A stretch of DNA of 64,000 nt from Mycocentrospora acerina (GCA_022701365.1 JAKUHH010000025.1:682001-746000), one strand, 5' to 3'. Positions 10,936 through 22,170 are shown, counted from the stretch's first letter. Program-made: numbers and translations. The notes: generated by a model not told the origin, from the letters alone.

Positions 10936-13164
10936 ATGCCGCCCGCCAGCGACTCCGCGAGAGCCACGACTCCGAGTGGGACTCGTGCTCCACCACGACC
11001 ACTTTCCAACAGCTATCGTGACTCCACGCTAGCCCTGTTCTCGCTGCTGCTCGCCTTTCGCATCCTCAATGCATTGACGCTGCGGACTTTTTTCCAGCCT
11101 GACGAATACTTCCAGTCTCTCGAGCCTGCTTGGCAACTGGCCTTTGGCGACTCTAGCAACGCCTGGATTACTTGGGTGAGCAACTGCAACTGCAACTGCA
11201 CCTCCCCGGCGTTGCACGTCTCCGCAATCGGCGCTGGTCCGCTCACAATGTCTAGGAGTGGAGAACGCAATTGCGATCGTCCTTGCACCCAAAACTCTTT
11301 GCCGTAGTCTATCAAATCGCTGCAAAACTTGCACATGTCTGTGGCTTGAGTCTGTCCGCTAGGGCCGAGCTACTCCTAGCGACGCCAAAGGTTACTCAAG
11401 CGCTTTTCGCAGCGCTACTAGATTGCTACACATGGATGCTTGCGGGGAAAGTATACGGTCGTGACAGTCGTGCCACCCTCGCTACTGTAGGTCATCGTCC
11501 CATCACATCACGTCTTGTCATCAATCTCTGATTTTTTCTTCTTGCATGCGCTTAGCTTGCATTGTCGGTATGCAGCCCGTGGCAATGGTTCTGCTCAACC
11601 CGGACGCTGTCCAATTGTCTTGAGACAGCCCTCACATCGATTGCCGTCTACCATTGGCCTTGGCACTGGCATGGTCATGTAAGAGATAAGGACTCTAACG
11701 ACAAGGGTACATTGCTCGTTGCGGACGAGCAATATCTCAACACGCCCAAAGGGTGAGCTGCAACATCTGAGCCACTGCCTCTGTCCACAGCGGCACATTT
11801 GATTAAGCTCATAATCGTGCAGGCTTCGTTTTTCGTTGCTATTTGCAGCGCTTGCGTGTGTGCTACGGCCCACCAACGTCCTCATCTGGTTCGCCGTAGG
11901 CATTCCAACAATCTGGCGAACCTCGAATCGGGTACGGTACGCGTACATCCGTGAGGTCTTGTTTTGTGGGTGAGTGCCTTGCAGCTACTGCGTCTTTTTC
12001 TAACCCATGTCCGAGCATGCAACTTTCTTCACGCATGCGTCTGGTAGGTCGTCGGTCGACTGTTATACTGATGATACCAGATCTGCTGTCCTCATTTGCT
12101 CAGCTGCATCGGATAGACTCTACTATGGCGTCTGGACCCTACCACCTGTGCGATTCCTGTACTTCAACATTGCCCAATCGCTAGCCGTGTTCTACGGCAA
12201 GAACAGACCAGGTTACTACTTCACCGAAGGGTTACCACTGCTGCTCACTACAGCCTTGCCCTTTGCTGTTATAGGATTATGGCAGGCGCTGAGAAGAACT
12301 ATCTCGATAGAACCACTCTCTGTCGTCAAGTCTGATTCCAACTCACCAGCACCTGAGCAAGCGACTCAGCAACAGACTCAAAACGAAATCTTGTCGAGGC
12401 TAGCCTGGACATGCCTCTTCATGACCACAACCCTTAGTCTCATCTCCCACAAAGAAGTCCGCTTCCTCTACCCTATCCTTCCCTTCCTCCACGTCCTCTC
12501 CGCAGGCCCCCTTTCCACCTTCCTCCCTTCCTCCGCCCCACCATTCCGCAAAATCGTCATCTCCCTCCTCCTCGGCATCAATCTCCTCCTTGCAGGCTAC
12601 ACTTCACAAGTCCACCAACGTGGCGTGGTCGACGTCCTCACCCACCTCCGCCACAGCCACGAATCCCGTCACAACCTCTCTTCCCTGACCGATCCCTCGA
12701 CCCTCCTCCCCAACACCACAATCGCCTTCCTCATGCCCTGCCACTCCACCCCCTGGCGCTCACATCTAATCCACCCTTCCCTCTCCGCCTGGGCCCTAAC
12801 CTGCAACCCACCCCTCGACATGCCCCTCTCCGCCCGCGCCACCTACCTCGACGAAGCCGACGAATTCTACATCCGTCCCGGCCCCACCGCCTGGCTGCGC
12901 GCCAACATGGAAGACGTGCACACCGTCGCTGTAACCGGGTCGCGCTCTGGCCAGCACTGGGCGCGCCAGGACCCAAAGTTTACCCGTAGCTATCGCAGAC
13001 AGTGGCCGCAGCGTCTGGTCTTCTTTGCACAATTGGAGGGTGAGTTGGGGCGCTACTTGGAGGGGAGCCGGTACAGAGAGTGTTGGCGGGGGTTTAATAG
13101 TCAGTGGCATGATGACTCGAGGAGGGTGGGGGATGTGGTTGTTTGGTGCTTGGATGGGGTGTGA
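10936..13164 (+). CDS. GPI10: GPI mannosyltransferase 3 (GPI10/PIG-B), GT22 family
   Basis: Exons 10936-11175, 11256-11486, 11556-11752, 11823-11969 and 12081-13164 give 632 residues; all borders are GT-AG and in phase. The N-terminal motif FFQPDEYFQSLEPAW (D56, E57) is the luminal catalytic loop of GT22 mannosyltransferases. SHKEVRFLYPILP (H395) is the family HKExRF motif. Several hydrophobic segments fit a polytopic ER membrane protein. The enzyme adds the third mannose to the GPI precursor in the ER lumen, using dolichol-phosphate-mannose. I chose the ATG at 10936; an in-frame one at 10900 would add 12 residues. The gene faces the kinase gene across a GC-rich spacer and converges on the DUF3984-like gene. 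The length is usual for the family. Confidence 0.92.
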
Positions 13165-13302
13165 GTGGTGCTGGTAGAAGTAGTAGTAGTAATAGGTAGG
13201 AAGTCCATGTGTGTTTTTTTGTTAAAAAAAAAGTAGGTCTGGTGGCTAGTTGGTTGGATTCTGTGTAGAGCTGGATTAAATTGAACTTTGCAAAGCTCTC
13301 AT

Positions 13303-13380
<78 letters not shown>

Positions 13381-13505
13381 TGAGATTTGGAGAGAAGGTC
13401 AGGGAAAAATGAATAAAAGGACGTGATTCATTTCAAGCAACAGTGACGACCAACAACAACTATCCATGGATAAAAATAGTCGAGGTATATAAAAAAACCC
13501 CCGTT
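13165..13505. other. convergent 3' spacer with (AC)37
   Basis: This 341-nt space separates the stop codons of GPI10 (+) and the DUF3984-like gene (-). It holds T- and A-runs and one long (AC)n tract. No gene is seen. Confidence 0.8.
13305..13378. repeat. (AC)37 dinucleotide microsatellite
   Basis: It is uninterrupted for 74 nt, the longest pure microsatellite in the window. It lies in the shared terminator region of two converging genes, so both transcripts may run into it. Confidence 0.95.
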
Positions 13506-14786
13506 TCAAAAAAGTGCCTTGGAGGCAACACTCAACAACCACGCTGCATCCTGCCATCCATTAATGTCCTGCGGGACCCCCCCATCCGCCGTGCCGGGAC
13601 GACTCTCCTCTGTCCTCATTGCGTTCTTCTCCTGCAGACTATGCGCCGACGCGGCAGCAATAGCCTCCCTCTCCATCTTCCTCCTTTTGGCCTCGACTTC
13701 CCTACGCAACTTCAGCTCCTCCCTGGTCATGTCTGCAATCCTCGGTACACGGTCCTGCAGCTCCTCGTCGTAGTCATCGTATTCATCGCTCGACGACTCC
13801 CCGTCCTCATCCACGTCAAACAGCGTCCACCCGATGAGCTTGTCGACCCAACCGCCAAGGCCGAATCCCCGGTCTCTCGCCAGCCGCGCAACTTCCTCCT
13901 CGTCGTCGAGATTCTCCTCGTCGGCAGACACAAAGTCAGCCTCGATGAGTGCGGGGTCGAACTCCATGGCGTCGAGACTCTGGCGGCCGCTTGCGGGTAG
14001 AGACGACATGAGGAGATCGGCGCGGCTGCCTACGCGCGAACCGCGGCGGCTTTGGCGCGCGCTGGGTGCGCGACTGCCCACGCGGCTTGTGATGCGGCTC
14101 CCTACTCTCGACATGCGGGGTGAAAATGTGGGGAAGTCAAGATCGGTGGTATGTTCGCCAGAGAGCAGCGCCATGTGCCGGGCGTCGTGTGAAGGATGCT
14201 CATCGTCGTCTTGCACTAGGCTAGTTGAGCTTTCTCTCCGCACAAGCCAGCCCTGTCCTTTGGATTCGCGTGTCTCGCCTGCAATAGCGAGGCCGGCTCG
14301 GTAGAACCATTCGTCGTTGGCCTCGGTGGTGTGGTGGCGGACGAGAGGGGCACGGAGGGGTAGGGGTAGGGGTGCGGTGTGTTTCCTTGTGTGGTGTCGG
14401 ACCTTCTCTCCAGTAATGGGGTCCTGTGTTTGGTCTGCGAAACTAACCCCTGGGTGCAGAGTATTCGTGCTCTTTGCCTTTGGAATGTCGCCGTCAGCTC
14501 GCACCTCGCGCCCGGAGTGGACAAAGTAGCCGTCGTATGCAAACTTGGGCGCTCTGGATCGCGAGTTGCTGCGGCTTTGGCTCAAGCTCAGAATCCCAGG
14601 TGTTGTAGGCGCAGACTTTTGTGCAATGTAGGAGGTACGTGGCGTCTGAATTGTAGCGTCATTGGGCGAGGGCAGCGTCGAGGCGTCGAGTGGGTATTTG
14701 GAGCTGAGGGGTGCGAGGGAGAGGTTGTGGAGATTGGGGTACGAGCGCCGCGTCGAAGAGCGAGAGCGGGCGCGAGACGAGTCCAT
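13506..14786 (-). CDS. conserved fungal protein of unknown function (DUF3984-like)
   Basis: This single-exon frame of 426 residues starts at the ATG 14784-14786. The N-terminus is Ser/Arg-rich (RSRSSTRRSYPNL...). There is an FVHSGREVRADGDIP stretch and a GVSFADQTQDPITGEKVRHH stretch, a WFYRAGLAIAGETRESKGQGW segment, several G-S-R repeats, an acidic region, a GFGLGGWVDKLIGWTLFD motif and a charged, helical C-terminus (about 355-400) ending in WQDAAWLLSVASKALF. This order of blocks recalls the fungal DUF3984 family; I call it from memory and cannot verify it. The helical stretch with E-L-K-L-R-R-E-V-E-A-K-R-R-K may form a coiled coil. There is no signal peptide or membrane segment. A nuclear or cytoplasmic place is possible but not shown. 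Confidence 0.75.
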   Translation of the reverse strand: MDSSRARSRSSTRRSYPNLHNLSLAPLSSKYPLDASTLPSPNDATIQTPRTSYIAQKSAPTTPGILSLSQSRSNSRSRAPKFAYDGYFVHSGREVRADGDIPKAKSTNTLHPGVSFADQTQDPITGEKVRHHTRKHTAPLPLPLRAPLVRHHTTEANDEWFYRAGLAIAGETRESKGQGWLVRRESSTSLVQDDDEHPSHDARHMALLSGEHTTDLDFPTFSPRMSRVGSRITSRVGSRAPSARQSRRGSRVGSRADLLMSSLPASGRQSLDAMEFDPALIEADFVSADEENLDDEEEVARLARDRGFGLGGWVDKLIGWTLFDVDEDGESSSDEYDDYDEELQDRVPRIADMTREELKLRREVEAKRRKMEREAIAAASAHSLQEKNAMRTEESRPGTADGGVPQDINGWQDAAWLLSVASKALF

Positions 14787-16232
14787 CTTGTTGTATTACT
14801 AGCTGGGGGAGCTCAAGGGAACAGACGGTGCTGCTGTTAAGTGATTGTGTATCGACAGTGGAGTGACCGAGGTCTGATCAACTTTCGTGATGGATGCACA
14901 GACTCTGGGGACGGGAGAGTCAGGCCCCATGCGGTCTAGTGGATGATCGAGACTGGGCCTGCATGTGAAAGACAGTGCGTTGCAGTCTGCTCTCAACAAT
15001 TTGGTCAACGTTGATGGCAGGAACGGGAAGGCTTTGGATAGCGATGGCTGAGCTGGGCAAGGCATGGTGGTTGTCTCGAGGCTGTCAAGCATGAGCCTGA
15101 GCTCAAGCTTACTTGTGTGCTGGGTGCTGGCGATCCGCAAGTGCGTGGCAGGATCGGAATCGTTCCGACATGCAAAGCTGGAGTCTTGGTCCTGCAGGAT
15201 GACCTGTGCAAGGCCTTTGGTCGTCCCATCTCTGAGCGACTGACTATCGGGGCCAGCATGGCGTCAAGACTTCCGGCTGTCTCCGACGACGACTCAGACC
15301 ACTGCGGGGGTGGTCCAAGAGAAAGCGTGATGAGGCAAACTTGTCTTGGCGTGCGCTTGTGCTTTTTGTGAATGTAAGCCCTGAGCCCTGAGCCCCGAGC
15401 CTCGTGAGCCCTGTACCAAGTAAAACGTGAAGCGTTTGTAAAGCGACCCAGACTCATTTGCCTGCGGTTCGTTGCGGGGAAATACGCTCGATGCTGTCTT
15501 GCTTCTCCTCGTCCGCCTGGCCCAGACTTTCTTTCGCTCCTGCAAAGTAACGAGCTACGTCACGGCAGCACGGAGGGTGCGACGGCCGTTTTTGGTACAG
15601 CGTCGCATAATCCCAGCCTTCCACCTAGTGGAAGCCGACTTTCGACGGCCTCTTTTCCACCAGACTCCACACCAACACTTATATTCACCCAGGACCCGCC
15701 CTCAGTGTGATACGATCGGGTGTCCCCTTCGCTACTGTCCCCAACGCTCTCCCACAACAAATTTACACCTCCTACAACCAATCCCACCATAACATTGTCT
15801 TCCTCACTATGAGCATCGCCTCTTTGCAGTTTTACCGCAAGAAGCCTTCACAATGTCTTCTTTAACCCTGACGTGATCGAAGTAAGTTGTGAAAATTCTT
15901 CTTTTCTCGAATTCTATGGTCCACAAGCCACATTGCGAGAAAGTGGGTCATTAGGAGTATGTCTCGTCGTATGCTTGAACGACCACACTACGTCGGATAG
16001 CTGCTCGCAGCAACAAGCGAATGGAGATGGATCAAAAAAAATATTCTCGCATCTCACAGGGTAACTGACTGATCGAAAAGGCAGCCTCGCTGTCGAAGTC
16101 TCTTCGACATCCTGTTTCTCTCCGTTCCTCACTTTCAACTTCCATACAGCCGAAACAGGCTCAACTCAACTTTCGCATAAACACGACTACCTCCAATATC
16201 ACAAAATTCTCGAAACACGCCAGCACTCCATC
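14787..16232. other. divergent spacer; leader of the Siw14-type phosphatase gene
   Basis: No gene is seen. The right part looks like a transcribed leader of the phosphatase gene: a CA/CT-rich stretch (15740-15800), a short upstream frame at 15809-15865, a possible donor GTAAGT at 15890 and a pyrimidine-rich stretch with CTGAC-like sites before 16083, which would fit a 5'-UTR intron. This is inference. Confidence 0.5.
15809..15865 (+). other. possible upstream ORF (18 codons) in leader of phosphatase gene
   Basis: An ATG in a CACT-ATG-A context opens 18 codons and ends in TAA. It lies 370 nt before the main ATG, in sequence with leader-like composition. A second ATG at 15853 opens a very short frame. 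If transcribed, it could lower translation of the main frame. Transcription start is not known. Confidence 0.35.
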
Positions 16233-17057
16233 ATGTCCATCTCAACTAGCAATACAGATGCTTCCGCCGACCAAGACTATCAGACCACATATGAGCAAAT
16301 CACAGATTTCCTCCAAGGTCTGGGACTCTCCGCGAGTGAGCAGCTCACTGATCATGCCGTTTCGACCAGGCATGAAGATCTTCCACACAACTACACAGAC
16401 TGTTCAAGATGCTACGTACCAAAAACGTCCGGCACAACAACACCAACTAACCCTGCTTCCGTACGCCTGTGTTCCCTCATCCCACCGATCAACTACGGCG
16501 CTGTTATCCCCGACGCCATATATCGAAGTAGCTACCCCGAGGAGAAGAACTTCGACTTCCTCGAGAATCTCAAAATCAAAAGCATTCTGACCCTTGTCCC
16601 TGAGCCAATCTCCCCCGAATACCAGGCTTTCATGGACAGCGCCGGAATCCAGCACTATCACGTGCACATCAAAGCTAACAAGGAGGGCCAAGTGCGCGTC
16701 GACTCTTGCGAGATGTCGCGAGCTCTGCGCTTGATCATGGACCGCACAAATCACCCCATTCTTATCCACTGCAACAAGGGCAAACACCGCACTGGCTGCA
16801 CTATCGCCTGCTTCAGACGCATCCTTGACACCAAGATGGAGGATGTCCGCGAGGAGTACCACACTTACGCCGGTATGAAGGCGCGCTTTCTCGACGAGGT
16901 CTTTTTCGAGAATTTCGACCTCAATCCCGTCATGTGGGCGGCACGTCAGCAAGGCTGGGTCAATCCTGAAGCTCCAGTCACGCTCCCATCGCCTCCAGCT
17001 TCCCCTCCAATATCCGCGGCTGTTACCTCGAAAGTAACTGAGTCACTGCTCAAGTAA
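16233..17057 (+). CDS. SIW14: Siw14/Oca-type dual-specificity phosphatase (inositol pyrophosphate phosphatase family)
   Basis: This frame of 274 residues has no intron. The core (about 85-235) holds IPPINYGAVIPDAIYRSSYP, the usual N-terminal block of the PFA-DSP (Siw14/Oca1) group, then KSILTLVPEPISPEY and the P-loop HCNKGKHRTG with C180 as nucleophile and R186 as phosphate binder (CX5R). The K-G-K-H in the loop is typical of Siw14-like enzymes, which remove the 5-beta-phosphate of inositol pyrophosphates. The C-terminal 25 residues are Pro/Ser-rich and dispensable-looking. The paralogues Oca1/Oca2/Oca6 are the main alternative names. The gene is divergent from the DUF3984-like gene. Confidence 0.85.
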   Translation: MSISTSNTDASADQDYQTTYEQITDFLQGLGLSASEQLTDHAVSTRHEDLPHNYTDCSRCYVPKTSGTTTPTNPASVRLCSLIPPINYGAVIPDAIYRSSYPEEKNFDFLENLKIKSILTLVPEPISPEYQAFMDSAGIQHYHVHIKANKEGQVRVDSCEMSRALRLIMDRTNHPILIHCNKGKHRTGCTIACFRRILDTKMEDVREEYHTYAGMKARFLDEVFFENFDLNPVMWAARQQGWVNPEAPVTLPSPPASPPISAAVTSKVTESLLK

Positions 17058-18440
17058 AAAGCCATGTCCCCAATCTCATCTCTCCGTCACCCACACTTTC
17101 ACGAGTCCAGAGGTGCATATTTCCAAGAGCGGTAGATTTACATTGGCCCTTTCGTTCCAGCACGGAGTTTACGGCGACAAAGGAATTGGGTTTATCATTA
17201 CACATCGGGTCGGGGTTAAGGCGTTAAAGGGTACGATACCCTGTGGGCACCGGCGAGTGCGCACTCAGTCTCCAAGACTAGACCTGTCTGTTTCTCCCCG
17301 GTAGGCAGGGTGGCTATTTTTGGCGGGCAAATTATGTGCATCGCCCTTTCATTCTGTTTATTTTTGCATAATGCAGGCAATCTGCGCAATTTCCTTTGTC
17401 ATTACGGGTCGGGTATATTATCCACCGTTTTCTTTGTCATCATCATCACATAGGCATGCATCATAATACATTTGTACAACGCTACTCCTCCCCCTTGAAA
17501 TGACGACGGGCGAGCATCACTGTAGCAAGAATAATTCCGACGTCTTGCTTGTCTTGCAGAAGCAATCTCCCAACGTCCCTGGACTTGAAGTTTAAATCAT
17601 TAGATCCTCCTATTTACGCACGCTCATGCACACTCAACGAGTCAGCTAATCTTATCCAACTAGCACCATATGCGCAATAAATCACCCTTGCTTGAGCCGT
17701 CATCAACTAAATCCCCTTTATGCTTCAATGTCCTGCAAGCTTCCTCTCCCAACAAGCCATTCTTTTCTTCAGATGACGGCGAGGCTGACGCTATTTTATC
17801 AGACGTATCCCATTAATGAAGCAGATTTGTGAGTTCAGGGGGAGATTTTCTGCAGGGATATGTTGTGTGGCAGGGAAGGGAAGGGAAGGGAAGGGGGGGG
17901 CCTGATACGTGGAGATTGTGGAGATTGTTATGAAGATGAAAGGAGTGTATTGAGTTTTATTTTTTTTGTGAGTTATGGCTTTTTTTCCCTCCGATGTGTG
18001 TGTATGCACGCGTGTGTAATGCTTTGATATGAAGGAGATGCAAATGGTGAGGTTGAGCGAGAGGGGGGGGACTCCTGAATCTGCTAGGGTAACTACACAC
18101 TACGGTTGGGTTGGAGTGAGTTTGGTAGATACCTATCTGTGTGTGCTCTTTCAATATGATGCAATAATACTACAGCGAGTGTGGCACAACTACAACACAG
18201 TGAATGTGATGATGATGATAATGATGATAGCGATGGCAAACTTCCAAATTTGTCACAATGGGGTATCTTTGGGTAAATTTTACAATCAACTCCAGCCTCC
18301 TTTCCCCCCCCCCTTCCCCACGAAGCACCCTGACAAGTAGAAAAATCGTTCAGTCCAGCTTATACGATAAAATGAGGAAAACACCATGACGCTGAGAAGA
18401 CGATGCGCATGTCCAAATCTCTCACTGAGAGATGTACTCC
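17058..18440. other. convergent spacer, no gene seen
   Basis: The spacer lies between the 3' ends of the phosphatase gene (+) and the Zn2Cys6 gene (-). It contains a GGGAA repeat (17872-17897), T-runs and an ATG/ATGATG-rich stretch (18205-18230). No reading frame is convincing. Confidence 0.65.
17872..17898. repeat. GGGAA tandem repeat ending in poly-G
   Basis: Four or five units of GGGAA are followed by a run of eight or nine G. The G-runs could form a quadruplex on the plus strand; this is inference from spacing. Confidence 0.7.
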
Positions 18441-19944
18441 TCACACACAAACAGCTTCCAATTTCAGCCCTCGCTCCTCACACCCCCCATACGGCCAGTC
18501 CGCCACCTTCTTCGGCCATTCTGCAAAGTCCCTCAGTTCCACTGGTACGTTTTCGTATATCCCTTCGATCCATCCCAATACGGCTGTCGGTGCCTCCACG
18601 CCCATAAAGCCCTCTCTCTCCAACCACAAGATTGGCGTGATGGTAATCTGGATTGCGATGAAATGCGCGAGCAGAATCTGCGCGACGGCATTGTGCGGGT
18701 CGATGAAGGCTTGGAACTCATCGTGTGACCAAGTCGAGGGCGTGTTGTAAGTGGTGACAAAGGAAATGTATGTAGCGATGGGGTTGGAGTAGGCGTTTGA
18801 GATTGTTTGGGTGAGGAGGGAGTGGTAGGATTTCTCATGAGGGGACATGGAGAGGAGCGTGAGCTCTTGCAGGGAGATGGCGGCGAGGTCGAGGGTTGCG
18901 GACGGGATGTGCGTGAGGTGGGGGGCAGTGGTGGTTCGGGTGATGAGGGTTTGGAGGTGGGTGTCTTCAGAGAAGGCCTGAAGCTGTTGATTAGCACCTT
19001 TTTGTGATGATAGTCATCCCACAATTCTCATTCTCATTCTCATTCTCATTCCCAAACGAAAAGAAATGACTTGGTGATTAGAAAAGGAGCTTCTTACGTA
19101 GAAGACCGAGTCTGGACAAGCGAATCCTTCGTCTCCAGCAATCAAATTACATCCTCTCACCATGGTGAGGTACTCAGCAAGTCCGTCCTGCAAATGACTC
19201 GATTGGAACGCAAGGGCGATGGCCGCAGCCATCCTCGCATCTCGCTCGCATCTTGTTTGCGGAGGAACTGACAATGCCTTGTTGAGCGACTTGACAGCCA
19301 AGATGCGGTGTTGAATAGCTTCTTCAGCGACATTGGAGCTCGAAACTGCGTCGAGATGGGAGGCAGCTAGAGCAAGGATCGAGTGGATAACATACTCGTA
19401 CTGTTGTGTTGTTGTGTTGGAGTCAGCCGCATGTCTTCCTTTTGCAAAGTCCGAGTCCGCGTCCACTACGTACGTTGTGTGCAAAGGTCGGGACGAGATT
19501 GATCCATATCTTGTCAGCACCAACTGGCAGGTGCGGATATGCAGTGACGAGGAAGTGATGGAACAAGCGCATGTCGGACATGGACTGTGAGCGTCAGACA
19601 TGGCTGAACTCGACGCTGGAAGTTTCGAAAGTACTCACGAAAGTGCCTGGTGTTGTGCGCCAATTCACCCCTTCATGCAGAGGTGGACAAGTCAATGATT
19701 TCTGCATTGATTGTATTATGTTGGCTGGGTACTCGCACTGTAGTCCTGCCTTTATGCAGTGATGACAATTCGGGTGCTTCTCACTACACTTGATTCTACG
19801 TCTCTTGCAGTTGAAGCAGCCACGTCGTGACTTGGTATGTCCCTTTCGAGGAATTGGCTTTCGATGCTGCGGCACCGTACTTGCCAGGTGACAATCCGAC
19901 AGCGTTGGAGAGTCGCCGGATGAACAAGAGGAAGAGTCTTGCAT
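18441..19944 (-). CDS. Zn2Cys6 transcription factor (Upc2-like / fungal-specific domain)
   Basis: Exons (minus) 19639-19944, 19474-19584, 19098-19400 and 18441-18977 give 418 residues, all in phase. The binuclear zinc cluster is complete: C43, C46, C53, C60, C63, C70 (CX2CX6CX6CX2CX6C), preceded by basic KGHTKSRRGCFNCKRRR. After it come MRLFHHFL and IHSILALAASHL, typical of the fungal-specific regulatory domain in sterol-uptake-control (Upc2-like) proteins. The function is a nuclear DNA-binding regulator; the target genes are unknown. Start choice: ATG 19942-19944 has an ACC context; an in-frame ATG at 19977 adds 11 residues, and a TATATT lies near 20021-20028, which argues against starts further upstream. 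Acceptors CAACAG and CTTCAG, 6 nt apart, compete for exon 4 (start 18983 or 18977). Its divergent neighbour is the ABM-like gene. Confidence 0.83.
19023..19050. repeat. (ATTCTC)n hexamer repeat inside intron 3 of the Zn2Cys6 gene
   Basis: Four to five units stand in a row; on the coding strand they read GAGAAT. The intron (18978-19097) is 120 nt, about twice the size of its neighbours, and the repeat accounts for much of the excess. Confidence 0.8.
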
Positions 19945-20925
19945 GGTAGAAGGATTTTTACAAGGCAGCCAGGGCATGGGGAAACGAGTGTGCGGGCCGC
20001 GCGCAGCCTCTCCCAACGACAATATATCCTCTTCTTATCCAGCACATGTTGTGTAACAGACACCGCCTTTGGGGGCTTAGACCGAGAGTGTGGACCGACC
20101 CCGCAGACGTGGATTGCCAGGGGAGACCAGACAGGTGCAGCAGCTGAAGACCCCTTGACTCACAGCCTTACGGTAACTTTCCAACGACCCGGCGAATCAG
20201 ACACGGACTCGCTTGATGTTGTAGGATGGATATCGCCTACAGAACCTGTTGCGTGTAAGCATCGGTTGATCGCCCGTTTGGAGGTTCTCACCGGTGCGGC
20301 CAACGGTTGATGGCTTGCAAGGACATGCGCCATTGTATGTCAACCTGCAGAGCGTATATGTCTTGCACCTATTTCGAGCACACCTTGCGAGTGGTTGCTT
20401 CCGCAGTCTTGGTTGAGGTTGATGGCGCCGCTCTTACGTCTTTGTCGCGGTGTCACGAGGGTTGTTTTGCTAGATGCCTAGAACTTGCATCCATCTGTTT
20501 GGCGGACTATTTTTGCATCGCAAGGCAATGACAAGCATTGCTAAGCACAGTGATGTGTCTTGATGCAAGCTGGTAATAATCGTCTACTATCACAAGATGG
20601 ATGTGCTGGTGGAAGGCACCCATTGGTTGGCGCATCGCCAGAAGAAAACCCACATGAGCAATAGCACATCGCGTCCGATGAAAACCAACAACTACCTTAT
20701 TTTAGATATGCATGAAGCAGCTCCATAAAAGAGAAAGGAAGGAGACACCAGAAACAATCCATACCAAGACGCTACACAAGCACCACATCCAAAGCCCACG
20801 ACCAACCTCAGGACCCTCCCAGCAGACGCCTCCACCTCCCCCCCACCCTGGCCCCATCTCTATATCTGGATTCCGCCACAGGAACCTTCCTCCCTCCCCC
20901 CACACTCACCAAGAAACCGCCCCCC
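19945..20925. other. divergent promoter region of Zn2Cys6 and ABM-like genes
   Basis: No gene is seen. The left end carries a TATATT on the minus strand near 20021-20028. The right end has a CCACC/CCCCC-rich leader before the ATG at 20926. Short frames here have no support. Confidence 0.6.
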
Positions 20926-21525
20926 ATGCCCGTCCTCGAAGTAACCCAATTGCGCCTAATCAGCCTCCCCGCCCACTCTCCTACACTCCTCAAGAACCTA
21001 TCAACCGTCCGCGACAAACTGCAGACTAGCTCGCAATTCTATATCTGCATAGAGGATCCCACTTTACTGTATATTCTAGGCATTTGGCCCTCGCTCGCTG
21101 CCCACGAGGCGTTCCTTGCGTCTCCAGAGCGGGCAGAGGTGCTCGGCCCCCAGGAGCATATGCTGCAGTTTGAGTGGACGGTGCATGTAGAGCTAGATGG
21201 CATGAGCTCTCTGCCACTTGACGCGCCTATTTTGGCAATAGAGAGGATTGGCGTGGAAGAGAGGTTTAAAGCCGCGTTTGAGCTGGCTGCCACAAGACGT
21301 GAGCAGCTTTGCAAAAACGGCAGTTTATTCAAGGTTGCACGGGGCTGGCGGTGTGATGCTGCGGTGGGAAGTAATGAGGCCGTTGTGTTTAGTGGGTGGG
21401 ATAGTGTGCAAGATCACACTGCGTTTGAGGAGGAGGCGGAAGGAGGCGGTGCAGCTGTCGATGCGGGAAATATCAATCGTGTGCTTGTTCACCATGCGTG
21501 GAATCTGGAGCGCCAAAAAGCATAG
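20926..21525 (+). CDS. ABM-like (antibiotic biosynthesis monooxygenase fold) protein, two half-domains
   Basis: This single-exon frame has 199 residues. The N-terminal half (about 1-98) has the ferredoxin-like dimeric barrel pattern: a beta strand VLEVTQLRLI, a helix with LLKNLSTVRDKL, FYICIEDPTLLYILGIWPSLAAHEAFLAS and then the FEWTVHVEL strand. The second half repeats this logic (ILAIERIGV, helix ERFKAAFELAATRREQL, GWRCD, VVFSGWDSVQDHTAF, HHAWNLE). Such pairs are common in Pezizomycotina. No catalytic residue can be named, so the role is unknown; it may be structural or enzymatic. It lies beside the Zn2Cys6 gene and may share its promoter region, but I see no cluster of pathway genes. Confidence 0.7.
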   Translation: MPVLEVTQLRLISLPAHSPTLLKNLSTVRDKLQTSSQFYICIEDPTLLYILGIWPSLAAHEAFLASPERAEVLGPQEHMLQFEWTVHVELDGMSSLPLDAPILAIERIGVEERFKAAFELAATRREQLCKNGSLFKVARGWRCDAAVGSNEAVVFSGWDSVQDHTAFEEEAEGGGAAVDAGNINRVLVHHAWNLERQKA

Positions 21526-22170
21526 TTTTTTGGCGTTTTTTTGGAGAGCTCTTGGATTCGATTACACGAGTATACACATTCTAAATCGAGCGTGGAGGTG
21601 CATATACGCACTTCTATTTTCAGCAAGCCTGTGGAGAGATCGGCGTGAGAAGCACGTATACTCTTCTCATTGAGAGCATCTGTTCAGAGCTCTCGATGGT
21701 ACTTCAACAACTCCTGGTGCTTACCAAGCTTAACGTGTCGATATTAGTAGTACGATTACTAGTCAAATACGGACCACATGTCAAATATAGATACGAGAGT
21801 ATCAAGAAGCACAAGTCATTGCCGAACTAAGATGGGGATTTAGGTGGGAATCGGAAAACGTTCCTGCTGAATGTGTGCATTAATTAATGATATAGAAATG
21901 TCTCTTTTAGGGGGATTCAAATTCTCAAGACAACCCCTGTCCCATTTCATGCCATGCTAAAGTCGTAAAAGTACCGTCGGATGCGACGCAATGTGCTTCC
22001 TAGTTCCCATATATGTGCGCAACCAAACGCCATGCTTGCCTGAAAACGACAACAGCAACAACGACCAGACGCTATTTTTCCAACTTATCTTGCGTGCGAC
22101 CAATCTTTTCTAGCATAGCGCAAGATGTATTCCATTCGTCAGCGTCACTTTGCTGCGGCTGGCAAGTCTC
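21526..22170. other. convergent spacer, no gene seen
   Basis: This AT-richer spacer lies between the 3' ends of the ABM-like gene (+) and the SUR7/PalI gene (-). No coding or repeat signal is seen. Confidence 0.7.

Noticed and set aside
13094..13378. 94-codon frame with (CV)n start
   Set aside because: It is the (AC)37 microsatellite read as protein plus the end of GPI10 in antisense.
13443..14000. 185-codon frame opposite the DUF3984-like gene
   Set aside because: Shadow of the real minus-strand gene.
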